This document shows positions 1 through 12,464 of a DNA stretch of 64,000 bases, piece after piece (position 1 is the stretch's first letter; each line of letters begins with the position of its first letter). A program made the translations under genes and the position numbers. Location of the stretch: contig NC_080542.1 of NCBI RefSeq assembly GCF_028640845.1, forward strand, positions 150,194,179 through 150,258,178. Reading direction: 5' to 3'. The notes beneath the pieces are model-generated. The model was not told the origin of the DNA. It did no database searches and saw only the letters and a program-made list of their open reading frames with translations. The stretch is from Ahaetulla prasina. Its lineage: Eukaryota; Chordata; Lepidosauria; Squamata; Colubridae.

Positions 1-95
1 GAGAGCTTATGCACCCGAGACAAATTCCTTGTGTGTCCATTCACACTTGGCCAATAAAAATTCTGTTCTATTCTATTCTATTCTATTCTTCCAGA
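1..95 (+). mobile_element. 3' end of an L2-like LINE with (ATTCT)n tail
   Basis: The stretch matches the antisense of the 3' UTR seen near 5570-5640, including CACACTTGGCCAATAAAA, and then runs into ATTCT repeats. It is a fragment cut by the window edge. Confidence 0.7.
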
Positions 96-141
96 AAAGC
101 ACACTGTTTCTCTCTCTGCTACGGGGTAGCAACCAGGAGTC

Positions 142-600
142 CCCAACCAGGGGTGGAATGTAAAATTTGTTACTACCGGTTCTGTGGGTGTGGCTTGGTG
201 GGGGAGTAATATAAGTGGGTGGGTGTGGCCATTTTTTTTTACTTTTAAAAGCATTTTTTCTACAACCTCTTCAGCAGAGGTAGAAAAATGCTTTTAAAAG
301 CCTCTGATGATCAGGCAACTCAGCTGGGATCACCAGAGGGAAAAAAGCTTTTAAAGGGTTCTGACGATCCCAGCTGAGCTGCCTGATCATCAGAGGCTTT
401 TTTTTTAACTTTTAAAAGCATTTTTCTGGCTGCAGCATGCCAGAAACCGGGCCACGCAAGAAAGCAAATCCCAATCCATGGGGTGAAGGCAGCACACCAA
501 ACCACGCCACTCCAGTCCACAAAAAAACTTCCCACAGAATTGGTCCCTGATGACCAAAAGGGAGCTGAGATTTAAAACAAAAACAAAAAAAACCTTTTTT
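142..600. mobile_element. hAT-like MITE remnant with internal hairpin
   Basis: It starts with CAGGGGTGGAATG and a TACCGGTTCTGTGGG(C/T)GTGGC block, as in the better-preserved MITEs at 2530-3389 and 61835-62060. Within it, about 296-335 and 366-405 form an inverted repeat around the core TGATGATCAGGC. The right end is not clear, so the boundary is approximate. Confidence 0.45.
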
Positions 601-604
601 AAGA

Positions 605-705
605 AGAAATGAGACAACTATTTGTCCTGGAATGATTAAGCAGGGGGTTGGACTAGATGGCCTCCAAAGTCCCTTCCAGCTCTGTTCTGTTGCTATCTTT
701 TGTTG
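605..705 (+). mobile_element. CR1 3' end fragment
   Basis: Contains the signature GGGGTTGGACTAGATGGCCT followed by CCCTTCCAGCTCTG, the common 3' tail of squamate CR1 elements. The bases from here to the enkurin start at 1733 show no gene I can support; they presumably hold the enkurin 5' UTR and promoter. Confidence 0.7.
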
Positions 706-1732
706 TTATTCTTCTAACTCCTTGAGATCCAGTGGCATGGAATGCCCTTGATCAGAGTTGGCTTTCTCCTGGCGTCAAAGATCTCCTGGTGAGGGGTGAC
801 CCGAGTCTACCTCTTGGGCCGGTGCTCACCATTACCCGTGGGACTGGGGTCCCTTCTGCAGCTTGGGGAGAATCCTGGCAGTGCACAATTTCATCCACAA
901 TTTCAAAATGGAAGGAGCAGATGTGGGTCCTTCATTACCCCCCAAAATCATCCCGGGGGTTGACTCCAACTCAACCTTCCAGGGGGAAAAGACCACCAAC
1001 GGTCCACTCTCTGGGATTCCACGGTGACTTAATCTGTGGCTCAGGCTATGGGAGGGAGCCCAAAACAGGGTTCGGCAGGGGTCCCCTGTGTTCTGCCAGG
1101 ACCTTCCCTCCCACCCTGATTCCGATAGACATGAAATAATACGATTGAGACTTTATGGGGGTTCCTGCCAATAGGGGTCAATGGGACTCATGCACCACCC
1201 GGGTGGGCGGGCTGCAGTTTTGGCCCCCAACCAGAGCCTCAGAACCCCATGGGTGGGGCCTCTGCAGGCTCCTCCCCCTCAGAACCAACTGCCGCTACTA
1301 GATGGTGGAAGCCTCATTTCCATCCACAGGCGTGGGGTGTGTGTGGAAGAGAGGAAACCCCCTCCCTCATCAAAAAGTAGACCCGATTTCTTGCCGTGAG
1401 TCTGGAGTGAGTGCCATCCTCGACCCCTCCCCCAAATTCAGGGGAGAGGGGCTGAATTATGAGAAAATGGAATAATTGGCGGGGTTAAGGTTGCAAGACC
1501 CTTGCCCCTACCATCCTGTAGATTTGAGAGACCCCAGTGTGTGGGGTGTGTGGATTGGGACCCTTGCCCCCTTCTGCTGTTCCCCAAGGGGGGGGTTTCT
1601 TCTTCCTAGGCTAGCTGCTCCCCACAGTTAATTTCCCAACTTGAGAAGCCCCCTAAACCCACTTCTCTCCCTCACCCCCAAATTCACCCTTCTGTAATTT
1701 TAGCCCGGCTTTTTGCATGACCCGCAGCTGAA

Positions 1733-4700
1733 ATGGCTGAAATTCTTTGCCCTCAACCACAATCACAGCAACAGGAGAGCATCTACCACTGGCTGCCCAC
1801 CAGGGACGAAGAGCCCACCAAGCCCCCGTTAAGGTAAGGATTGAAACGGGCATCATGCAGCCAATTTGAGGTGGTGGAGAGAGAGGAGAGAGAGAAAGAG
1901 AAAGAGAAAGAGAGGAGAGAGGGGGGAGAGAACCTAGCTGGTTTTCATGCCTAAATCAGGACTAGAACTCACCGTCTCCTGGTTTGTAGCCTGGTACCTT
2001 AATCACCAAATCAAGCTGGCTCTCTAAATATTCTGGCCAAATGGACCTCTGGAAGCCGACTATTATGGGCTGTGGGAGCATTATTGTCCAAAGTCAATTC
2101 TCTGGAAATGGCAACTGTCCGATCCAGGTGCCGAAGTGGAAGCTTTTGTGAGTTGTGTAAATGTGGGTGTGTTTAATCCAGCTCCTTCCCCAGCCAGCCT
2201 GAGCCTGGGGTCCTTCAGAAACATCTACTCAGCCCTCTCCCTCCCGCATCCCCAGCCGGGGCAGATCCCCATTCTTGGGCTCGCACTCACCATCTCCTTT
2301 ATTCTCCACCGAAGGTACATCTCCACCTTCCGGTCGTTCATCCAACAGGAAATGGAAGAGAAGAGGAAGGCGCCATGCCAAACCATGGGCATCCCGAAGC
2401 TGCAAGTGCCCAGCCCAAAGGAGTATCTCCGGAAACACTCCAAGGAGCAGAGGGTCCCCAAATGTATGTTGACGCACCCGCTCTTCTCTGCCATGCATCG
2501 CTCACCTTCCCAGGAGGAAGGGGGGAAACCAGGGGTGAAATGCTCCCAGTTCGCACCGGCTCCCCGGATTAGGTAGCGATGGCAGCTGCTGGTTCGGAGG
2601 ACCGGTAGCAAAAATCTCTGCCCCCCCCCCCCCCGCCTCTGCTGAGCCGCACCATCAGCAGAGGGGTTTTTTTTTACTTTTAAAAGTTTTTCTTCAGCCG
2701 AAACATACCTTTAAAAGTAAAAAAAAAAAACACCTCTGATGATTGCGGGGCTGAGCAGAGATCAAAACCCTTTAAAAAATTTTTTTAAAAAACCCTCTTC
2801 AGCCGAAGGGGAAAAGAAAAACGAAAAAAACCGGAGGTTTTAAAAGCCTCTTCTGGCAATCCCAGAGGAGTTTCCTGATCCTCACAGGCTTTTAAACTCA
2901 CTTTTTAACAGCCCTCACTTACAAGAGCCCCCACCCATGCCCAGCCGATTCCCCCTCCTCACTTACCTATAATTAGTGCATGCTTTCTTCAGCTACTGAA
3001 GAAAAGAAAAAGCTTGCTTTGACTTCCTGCTTTGCTAGCTGAGGAACTCTGGGATTTGAAGTCCACAATAAAATAAAATAAAATAATAAAATAAAATATT
3101 TGTGCAGCTTTCTGAGATTTGGTGTGTTTCTGTAGTGTTTCACTCTAACTACACAAACACACAAAATCTCAGAAAGCTGTATGTGGCATTTTGTGTGTGT
3201 GTGTATTGTGTGTGTGTAAAGTGTGAAAGTTGGTTTTTGATACCTCTTATTGTTTTGTATACTTTGTTAATTATTTTTATTATTTATTGTTATTGGCCAT
3301 GCCCATCCAGTCATCTGACCACCAAGCCACACCCACCAATTAAGCCACGCCCACAGAACTGTTGGGAAAATTTTTAGATTTCACCCCTGGGGGAAACAGG
3401 ACTCCAACTTCACTCCTCCGTCTAGATCAGGGGCAACTTGGACACTTATGGAATTTCACCAGTCTGGGTGGTTTTCTTGCCAACATTTCGTGACCCGTCT
3501 TGGTAACATTATCAGCACTAGAAGCAGGGTTGAAATGCTACTGGTTTGGGTGAAGCTGTAGCGATAAAAACTATCGGTTCGGCAAACTGGTAGTAAAAAA
3601 AAAGTAAAAAGTAAAAAAAAAAGTTCCAACGATCATGTGTCATAGCTGTGATCATCGGAACCTTTTTTAAAAAAACTTTTTAAAGCATTTTTTTACTACC
3701 GGTTCAGACGAATAGGTAGTAAAAAATGCTTTAAAAAAGTTTTTAAAAGGCTTGGACGATCAGACAGCACAGCTGTGATTGTCCAAGCCTTTTTTTTTAC
3801 TTTTTTAAAGTAAAAAACAGCTGATTCCCCCCTTTACCCCTGCTGTTCTACTTACCTTCCCAAGCCTTCATTTGGTGCCTATTGTGCATCTGTGCGCACA
3901 GCACATGCAGCCCACATGCGCAGCCAGCGAACCGATAGCAAACCGGTCCAGATTTCACCACTGGCTAGAAGGGAGTGGTGTTAGAGATCGATAGAGATCC
4001 TGAGATTGAGATCGCTTGGAGTGGATTTGCTTTTAGATGTCAAAAGAAAGCAGCTGGAGCTGGGCTGGGGAAAACCCAGTGGAGCTCAATAAAGCTGTGA
4101 GGTTCCCACAGGGGATCCCTACCAGCCCAGGAAAATCTGGGGTGTTTTTGACCCACCCTGTCAGTTTTGGAAACACCCTGAGCTGTTTTCACCCTCTGTG
4201 TTTGAATAGAGCTGGAAGGGACCTCGGAGGTCTTCTAGTCCAACCCGCTGCCCAAGCAGGAGACCTTATACCACTTCAGGCTTCACACCCATCTCTTCCA
4301 CTGAGCGGGCATGTTGGATGTATCCCACCACGCCCCACCCCAGTTACTGGTAATCCTTGATTTATGAGCACAATCGAGCCCCAAATTTCTGTGGCTCAGC
4401 AAGACAGTTGTTAGGTGGGTTTTGCCCCCTTTGATGACCTCCCTGGACACTGTTGTTAAGCAAATCCCTGCAGTTATTACGTTATTAATATAGAACCTGG
4501 CTTTCCCTGTTGACTTTGCTTGTCAGAAGGTCGCAAAAGGGGACACCGCAACCGTCAGAAACACGAGTCAGTTGCTAAATGTCCAAATATTGACTGGGGA
4601 TACTATGATGGTTGTTAAGTGCGAAAAATGATCCAAAGTCGCTTTTTGTAGCTCCGAACAGCCACTCAATGAACGGTCATAAGTGGAAGATGAGCTGGAT

Positions 4701-5272
4701 TCGGTTCTGACCCAAACTTCTACTGCACCGTCACCCACCCAGGTGTTTTGTCTTTCCTCCCACGACCCCAGGCACGTATGAGCGTAAAAAGAGGCTCCCC
4801 GGCAAAGCCCAGCTGCCTCCTCAGTCCGACCGGCCACTGATGGGCATCCAGAGTGAGAAGAACTTTGTCACAGCCAACGTGGCCGAGACCATCATGACCG
4901 TGGCCAAGAAGCCCCTTCGTGCCTGCGTGGACCAGCGAAGGGGAGACAAGTTCCTGCTGGATGGATCCGGCTTGGTCCAGAGGTTCCTCAAGAAGAAGGT
5001 GGGCTCCCTAGTGCCCCCCCCCCAGAGGCTGACGGGCAGGGAAGGCCAGGCCCAGGCTGGTGAAAGTGGCTCTCTGAAATGGGGAGGGGGGAGAAGGGGG
5101 ATCTGCAGAAAGACCTCCCCCCCCCCCGCCTCCCATCTCCTGCTTTGCTTTCTCTCAGCAAACCTCACTTTAAGGTTTGATACAGCATTTATATTCGGTG
5201 GCTCTAAGTTGCCCAGGGTCGCCTGGCGAGATGGATGTAGAGATGATAGATGATGGATGGATGGAGATAGAT

Positions 5273-5361
<89 letters not shown>

Positions 5362-8300
5362 ATACATAGATACATAGATAGATAGATGAGAGAGAGAGAA
5401 AGAGAAAGAGAGAGGAGACACAGACAGACAGACAGACAGACAGATAGATATGATATATGGATGGATGGATGGATGGATGGATGGATGGATGATAGATTAG
5501 ATTAGATTAGATTAGATTAGATTAGATTAGATTAGATTAGATTAGATTAGATTAGATTAGATTAGAATTTTATTGGCCAAGTGTGATTGGACACACAAGG
5601 AATTTGTCTTGGTGCATATGCTCTCAGTGTACATAAAAGAAAAGATACGTTCATCAAGGTACAACATTTACAACACAATTGATGGTCAATATATCAATAT
5701 AAATCATAAGGATTGCCAGCAACAAGTTATAGTCATACAGTCATAAGTGGAAAGAGATTGGTGATGGGAACTATGAAACAATTAATAGTAGTGCAGATTC
5801 TGTATGACTGTAGTGCAGTAGTGCAGATGACTGTATGACTGTAACTTTGTTGCTGGCAATCCTTATGATTTATATTGATATACTGACCATCAATTGTGTT
5901 GTAAATGTTGTACCTTGATGAACATATCTTTTCTTTTATGTATACTGAAAGCATATGCACCAAGACAAATTCCTTGTGTGTCCAATCACACTTGGCCAAT
6001 AAAATTCTATTCTATTCTATTCTATTCTATTCAGTAAACAGTCTGACAGTGTTGAGGGAATTATTTGTTTAGCCTTCGGGAAAAAACTGTTCTTGTGTCT
6101 AGTTGTTCTGGTGTGCAGTGCTCTATAGCGTCGTTTTGAGGGTAGGAGTTGAAACAGTTTATGTCCAGGATGCGAGGGATCTGTAAATATTTTCACGGCC
6201 CTCTTCTTGATTCGTGCAGTATACAGGTCCTCAATGGAAGGCAGGTTGGTAGCAATTATTTTTTCTGCAGTTCTAATTATCCTCTGAAGTCTGTGTTTTT
6301 CTTGTTGGGTTGCAGAACCAAACCAGACAGTTATAGAGGTGCAAATGACAGACTCAATAATTCCTCTGTAGAACTGAATCAGCAGCTCCTTGGGCAGTCT
6401 GAGCTTACTGAGTTGGCACAGAAAGAACATTCTTTGTTGTCCTTTTTTAATGATGTTTTTGATGTTAGCTGTCCATTTGAGATCTTGCGATATGGTAGAA
6501 CCTAGAAATTTGAAGGTTTCTACTGTTGATACTGTGTTGTCAAGTATTGTGAGAGGTGGAAGTATGGAAGGGTTTCTCCTAAAGTCTACCACCATTTCTA
6601 CGGTTTTTTTTTTTTTATTGAAAGAGTTTTAAAAAACAAAAACATTTCCCCCTTTTCCCCCCTCCCTCCCAAAAAAAAACCCCCTTCCCCCCTCCCTCCC
6701 CCCCCCCCGGCTTCCCGGGTCAATCACAAGGTATTGTTATACATAAACCAAACATAGAATAAAATTTTCCCTTCCAATCCAAATAACCACATCCAAAGCT
6801 TTTCATCTCCCAACCCCCTCCCCATTACCTAAAATAACTTTCTAATTATTCAAAGGCAATCTGATATTTCTTAATCTGATATCTGTTTTGTAAATAATCA
6901 ATCCATTTTTATCATTCAATTAAATATCTTTCCTGCGTATTGTCTTTTAAAAACGCTGAGATTTTAGCCATCTCAGCCAAATTAATGACTTTCAGTATCC
7001 ATTCTTCTATTGTAGGTACCTCTTCTTTCTTCCAATATTGTCCAATCAACAGTCTTGCTGCTGTTATTAAATTCAGAATCAATTTAGTCTCAATCCCTGT
7101 ACAATCCGTTATAATTCCCAAAAGGAAAAATTGTGGCAGGAACTTTATCTTCTTCTTCAGTACATTTTGAATAATCCACCAAATTCTTATCCAAAAGACC
7201 TTAATTTTCTTGCAAGTCCACCAAATATGAAAATATGTAGCGTCATCACAATCACACCTCCAACATTTCGCTTGGATATTAGGATACATACATGATAATT
7301 TTTTGGGATCTAAGTGCCATCTATAAAACATCTTATAAAAATTTTCCCTTAAATTCTGTCCTTGTGTAAACTTAACATTTCTAACCCAAATTTTCTCCCA
7401 TGTTTCCAACATTATTGGTTCCTGAATATTCTGTGCCCATTTTATCATACAATCCTTTACCAAATCCTTTTCCGAATCTATTTCAAGCAACACATTATAC
7501 AATCTCTTTATATGCTCCTGGGTCTGATTTCTAATTTGCTTTATTAAATTTTCCTCCTTTGCATTATACCAATTTTTGATCTTCTTTCCATCTAGCACTT
7601 ATTTGCCCATATTGAAACCAAGTATAATTCCTCCTTCTTCATTTAATAGCTGTAATGATTTTAATTGCAATCTACCTCCTTCAGCATACAAAAGTTCTTT
7701 ATAAGTAATCATTTCCTGTTTCTGTTCTATATTTATATTCTCTATTGCATGTCTAGGGCTTGCCCATATAGGAATCTTGTATTCTAATTTATAGGAATAT
7801 TTTTCCAGACCATAAAGAGCACTTCTCAACACATGATTCTTAAAAGCCCTATCCACTTTTTTCCATAAAATAAATCGCATGCCATCCATATAACAAGTCA
7901 TAACCTTCTATATTCAAAATTCTTTCCTCTGTTCGCAATCTTAATAACTTCTGTCAAGCTACCATTTATTATGATCTGTGCTGTTTGCTCTCCATAAATC
8001 GCTTTAATTATTCTAACAAAACAATCTCCAAATTGCATTTTCTCTATTAATTTAAATAAAAAATCCCAATGCAATCGATCAAAGGCTTTCTCTGCATTCA
8101 AAAAAATAAGTGCTACTGAAGTATTCTTCTTTTCCAAATGTTCCAATATATTAATAATCTGTCTAACATTATTCCTCATCTGCCTCCCTTTTATAAAACC
8201 AGATTGATCAGTATGAATTCTTTGTTGTAAAACTAACATTAATCTATTTGCTATTATTTTTACAAAAATCTTATAATCATTATTTAAAAGTGAAATCGGC

Positions 8301-11300
8301 CTGTAGTTACCGGGTTTAGAGCAATCTTGCTCCTCTTTTGGTATCAGTGAAATAAAAGATGTTTTCCATGACGGGGTATTCCCACCCTAATTGTATCTGA
8401 TTAAATAATTCTTTAAGTGGGCCTAATATTTCATCCTGTGTTTTTATAATAAGTTGCTGTAAGACCATCTGTACCAGGGTTTTCCCATTTTAATTGTTTA
8501 ATTGCCTCCACTATTTCTCCAGTAGCTATCGGCCATTCAGCTCCTCCTCTGTTCTAATGTTAGAATATTAACCTTATAATCTTTCAAATAATCATAAATG
8601 TCCCTATTCAATATTTTGTCTTTTGCATATAGTGCAGTATAAAATTCTGAGAATGCCTTTTTAATTTTATCCTGTTGATATATCTCTTTGCCTTTATATT
8701 CTATTTTTTGTATAACACGTGCTTTCTGTTTCTTCCTTAAGTTATATGCCAACCATCTCCCAGGTTTATTTGCATTACAAAAGGTATTATGTTTAGCATA
8801 TTGTATATTCGTTGCCACCTGGTCTGCCATTAACATATTAAATTGACTCTGTAATATTTTTATAGCCTCTTTAAGTTTGTAATCTTGTGGGTTTTGAATT
8901 AATAACTGTTGCTTCCTTTGAATTTCTTCTTCCAAGTACCTACGCTGCCTTTGTTTATTATTCCTTTGCCTATTGTCCAAGTAAATCAATAACCCTCTAA
9001 TAAACGCTTTGCTCGCCTCCCACACAGTTCCTATAGGTGTCCCTTTGTACATATTAAAATCAAAAAATTCTTTCAACTGTTTCTTACAATAAGTTACATT
9101 ATCCTCATATCTAAACAGATTTTCATTCAACCTCCATGTTCTACCACCTTTTTTCCCTTGTAATAATTCCATCCATACTGGGCTATGGTCAGTTAAACAC
9201 CTCGGAAATATCTTCATTTCTTCACCCTAGAAAGCAAGTCATTAGAAATTAAAATAAAATCAATACGTGAAAAAGATTGATGCCTATCAGAAAAAAAGGT
9301 AAAATCTCTCTCATCTGGATTCCGTAACCTCCATATATCTCTAAACTCAAAGTCTTCCATCATTTCAAAAAAGGATTTTGGTAGTTTTGCATGTATAGGT
9401 ATCTTCTTGGAGGAGGTTCTCTTATCCCTTCTTGTATCAATTACTCCATTCCAGTCTCCTAATAAAATAAACGAACTATAATCCCAGAGGGTCAACCTCT
9501 CATGTAACATTTTGTAAAACTTTTCTTGTTGCTGATTAGGTGCATAAATACCTATCAGCAAAGTCTTTTTTGCATCTATCACCAGTTCAATAGCAATAAA
9601 TCTTCCTTGAATATCTGCCTCAATTAACTTAGCTGGTATATCCTTCCTGATATATACAACAATTCCATGCTTCTTTTCCAAAGCTGATGCAACAAAATGG
9701 TTACCCAATTTTGAATTAATTAAATATTTTTGGTCTGATAATTTTATATGTGTCTCTTGCAAACAAATCACATCATTTTTAAATTGTTTCATTTCTACGG
9801 TTTTGAGTGTGTTCAGTTCCAGATTGTTTTGGTTGCACCACAAGGCTAGTCGTTCGACCTCTCGTCTATATGCAGATTCATCATTGTCTCGAATGAGACC
9901 CATCACTGTTGTGTCATCTGCAAACTTCAGTAGCTTAATAGATGGATCATTGGAAATGCAGTCATAGGTATACAGAGAGAAGAGAAGTGGGGAGAGCACA
10001 CAGCCTTGGGGGGGCCCTGTGCTAATTGTACAGGTATTTGATGTGATCTTGCTTAGCTTCACCTGCTGCTTCCTGTTTGTTAGGAAGCTTGTGATCCACT
10101 TACAAGTCTGTTCCGGTACCTGTAGCTGGTTTAGCTTAGTTAGAAGAATGTCTGGAATGATGGTATTGAATGCTGAACTAAAGTCTACAAAAAGGACCCT
10201 TGCATAGGTCTTTGGAGACTCAAGATGTCGTAGGATGTAGTGCAGAGCCGTATTAACAGCATCATCTGTTGATCTATTTGCTCAGTATGCAAATTGCAAG
10301 GGGTCTAACAGCGGATCCGTGATGGTTTTCAGGTAGGAAAGCACTAGCCTTTCAAAGGTTTTCATGACTACAGATGTTAAAGCAACTGGTCTGTAGTCAT
10401 TCAGTTCCTTGATGGTGGGCTTCTTCGTCACTGGGATGATGGTAGAGCGTTTGAAGCAAGAAGGAACATAGCACATCTCTAGTGATTTATTGAAAATATG
10501 GGTGAAGATGTGGGCCAATTGGTCAGCACAAACTTTTAAGCAAGAAGGAGTTATCTTGTCTGGGCCTGGAGCTTTTCCTGGCTTTTGTCTGTGAAATAGG
10601 TCCTGCCCTTCCTTTTCTGTGATCACTAGGGGTTGTGAACCCAATGAAATGGGGTCAGTTGTAGGAGGCTTGCTGTTGTTGGTGTGTCTGAGATGGGGGT
10701 TGTGGAGATAGTTGGCTGTAGTTTCCTTTCAAACCTGCAGTAAAACTCATTCAGGTCATCTGCCAGTTGTTGATTACCTTCAGCCTGGAAAGGAGGTTTG
10801 CCATAGCCGGTGATATTTTTAAGAGTTTTCCACATGTTTGCTGGTTCATTTGCTGAAAACTGATTCTTTAGCTTTTCAGAGTAGCTTCTTTTTGCTGCTC
10901 TGATCTCCCTTGTTAGTGCATTTCTGGCCTGATTGTACAGCATTTTATCACCTTTTCTGTAGGCTTCCTCTTTGGAATGTCGTAGCTGCTTAAGTTTAGG
11001 TGTAAACCAAGGTTTGTTGTTACTGTATATTCGCAAGTTCCTTGTAGGTACACATAGGTCTTCACAGAAGCTGACATATGATGTTACAGTATCTGTGAGT
11101 TCATCCAGGCCTGCAGAGGTACCTTTAAAAATATTCCAATCAGTGCAGTCAAAACATGCCTGTAGCTTTAATTTTGATTCCTCCGTCCAGGTCTTTACTG
11201 ATTTAATTATTGGTTTTGTGGCTTTAAGTCTTTGACTGTAAGCAGGTACAAGGTGAATCATGCAATGATCAGAGTGTCCTACAGCTGCACGTGATAAAGA

Positions 11301-12304
11301 CCAATAAGCATCTTTTAGTGTTGTGTAGCAAAGGTCTAGAGTATTCTTGCCTCTGGTGGGACAATTGACATGCTGAAAGTATTTTGGTAGCTCTTTCCTT
11401 AAGTTTGCCTTGTTTAGATCTCCCAAAACAATGGCCAGCGAATCAGGGTGTTTGGCTTCAGTCTCCATGACTTGGTCAGCTAGAGTTCGTAATGCCTTGT
11501 TTACACAGGCTTGTGGTGGGACATAAACAGCAATTAGAAGAAATGAGGAAAATTCACGAGGTGAATAGTAAGGTTTGCAGTTGATAATTAGAGTCTCTAA
11601 ATTGTTGTCACAGAATTTGTAAATTATGTTAAAATCTTGACACCAGTTTCTATTAATATATAGGCATAGGCCTCCTCCTTTCTTTTTACCAGATGTTTCT
11701 GGAATCCTGTCTGATTGTTCAATCTGAAACCCTGGAATGTTCAGGCTGCTATTGTCAATTGATTCATTTAACCAGGTTTCAGAGAAGCATAGGACTGCTG
11801 AATTGCGAAAATCAGAATAGTATTTGTTTAAGAGTATTTCATCCATCTTATTTGCAAGTGAGCGTATATTTGTTAGGAAAATTGAAGGCAGAGGAGTTTT
11901 AATGCGATTTCTTAGCCTGATTAAGATCCCAGATCGCTTACCTCTCTTCCTTCGTTTCCGTCGTTTGGTTTTTTTAGTAATCCATGGCTCCGTAGGAATT
12001 GTCTCCTCCTGTGTTAGAATCTCCTCCGTGTTTATAAAGACAGGCGGGGGTGAGATCAAAGAAAGCTGCTCCTTAAATAAATGTTCCTTAATTTTTAGCA
12101 GATGGTCTCGTGAGTAGGAAATCCATAGTGAGTCACAGAGAACAATTAGAAATAAAGAAACAATTAGAGAGCATTTCACCGAGGCAACCTTTGTCGGCGC
12201 CATCTTGGCTAGAACATAGATAGATAGATACTCAATAGAAAGAAAGAGATAAATAGATACAGTGAGAGAGAGAAAGACAAAGATAGAGGTGATGATAGAT
12301 GGAT

Positions 12305-12379
<75 letters not shown>

Positions 12380-12428
12380 GGATGGATGGATGGATGGATG
12401 GATGGATGGATGGATGGATGGATGAGAT

Positions 12429-12464
<36 letters not shown>

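Larger units (their letters stand above)
5566..12215 (-). mobile_element. Near full-length L2-like non-LTR retrotransposon, interrupted by an L1
   Basis: Read on the - strand, the frame opens near 12205 with [11 protein letters not shown] and a hydrophobic stretch. It continues through an APE endonuclease ([23 protein letters not shown]) and then a reverse transcriptase ([29 protein letters not shown]) to the C-terminal part at 6595-6017 ([21 protein letters not shown]). I see two lesions apart from the L1: a frameshift near 10626-10644 and a stop at 10282-10284 where related elements have a sense codon ([16 protein letters not shown]). Few lesions suggest a young copy. Clade assignment rests on motif resemblance only. 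Confidence 0.85.
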
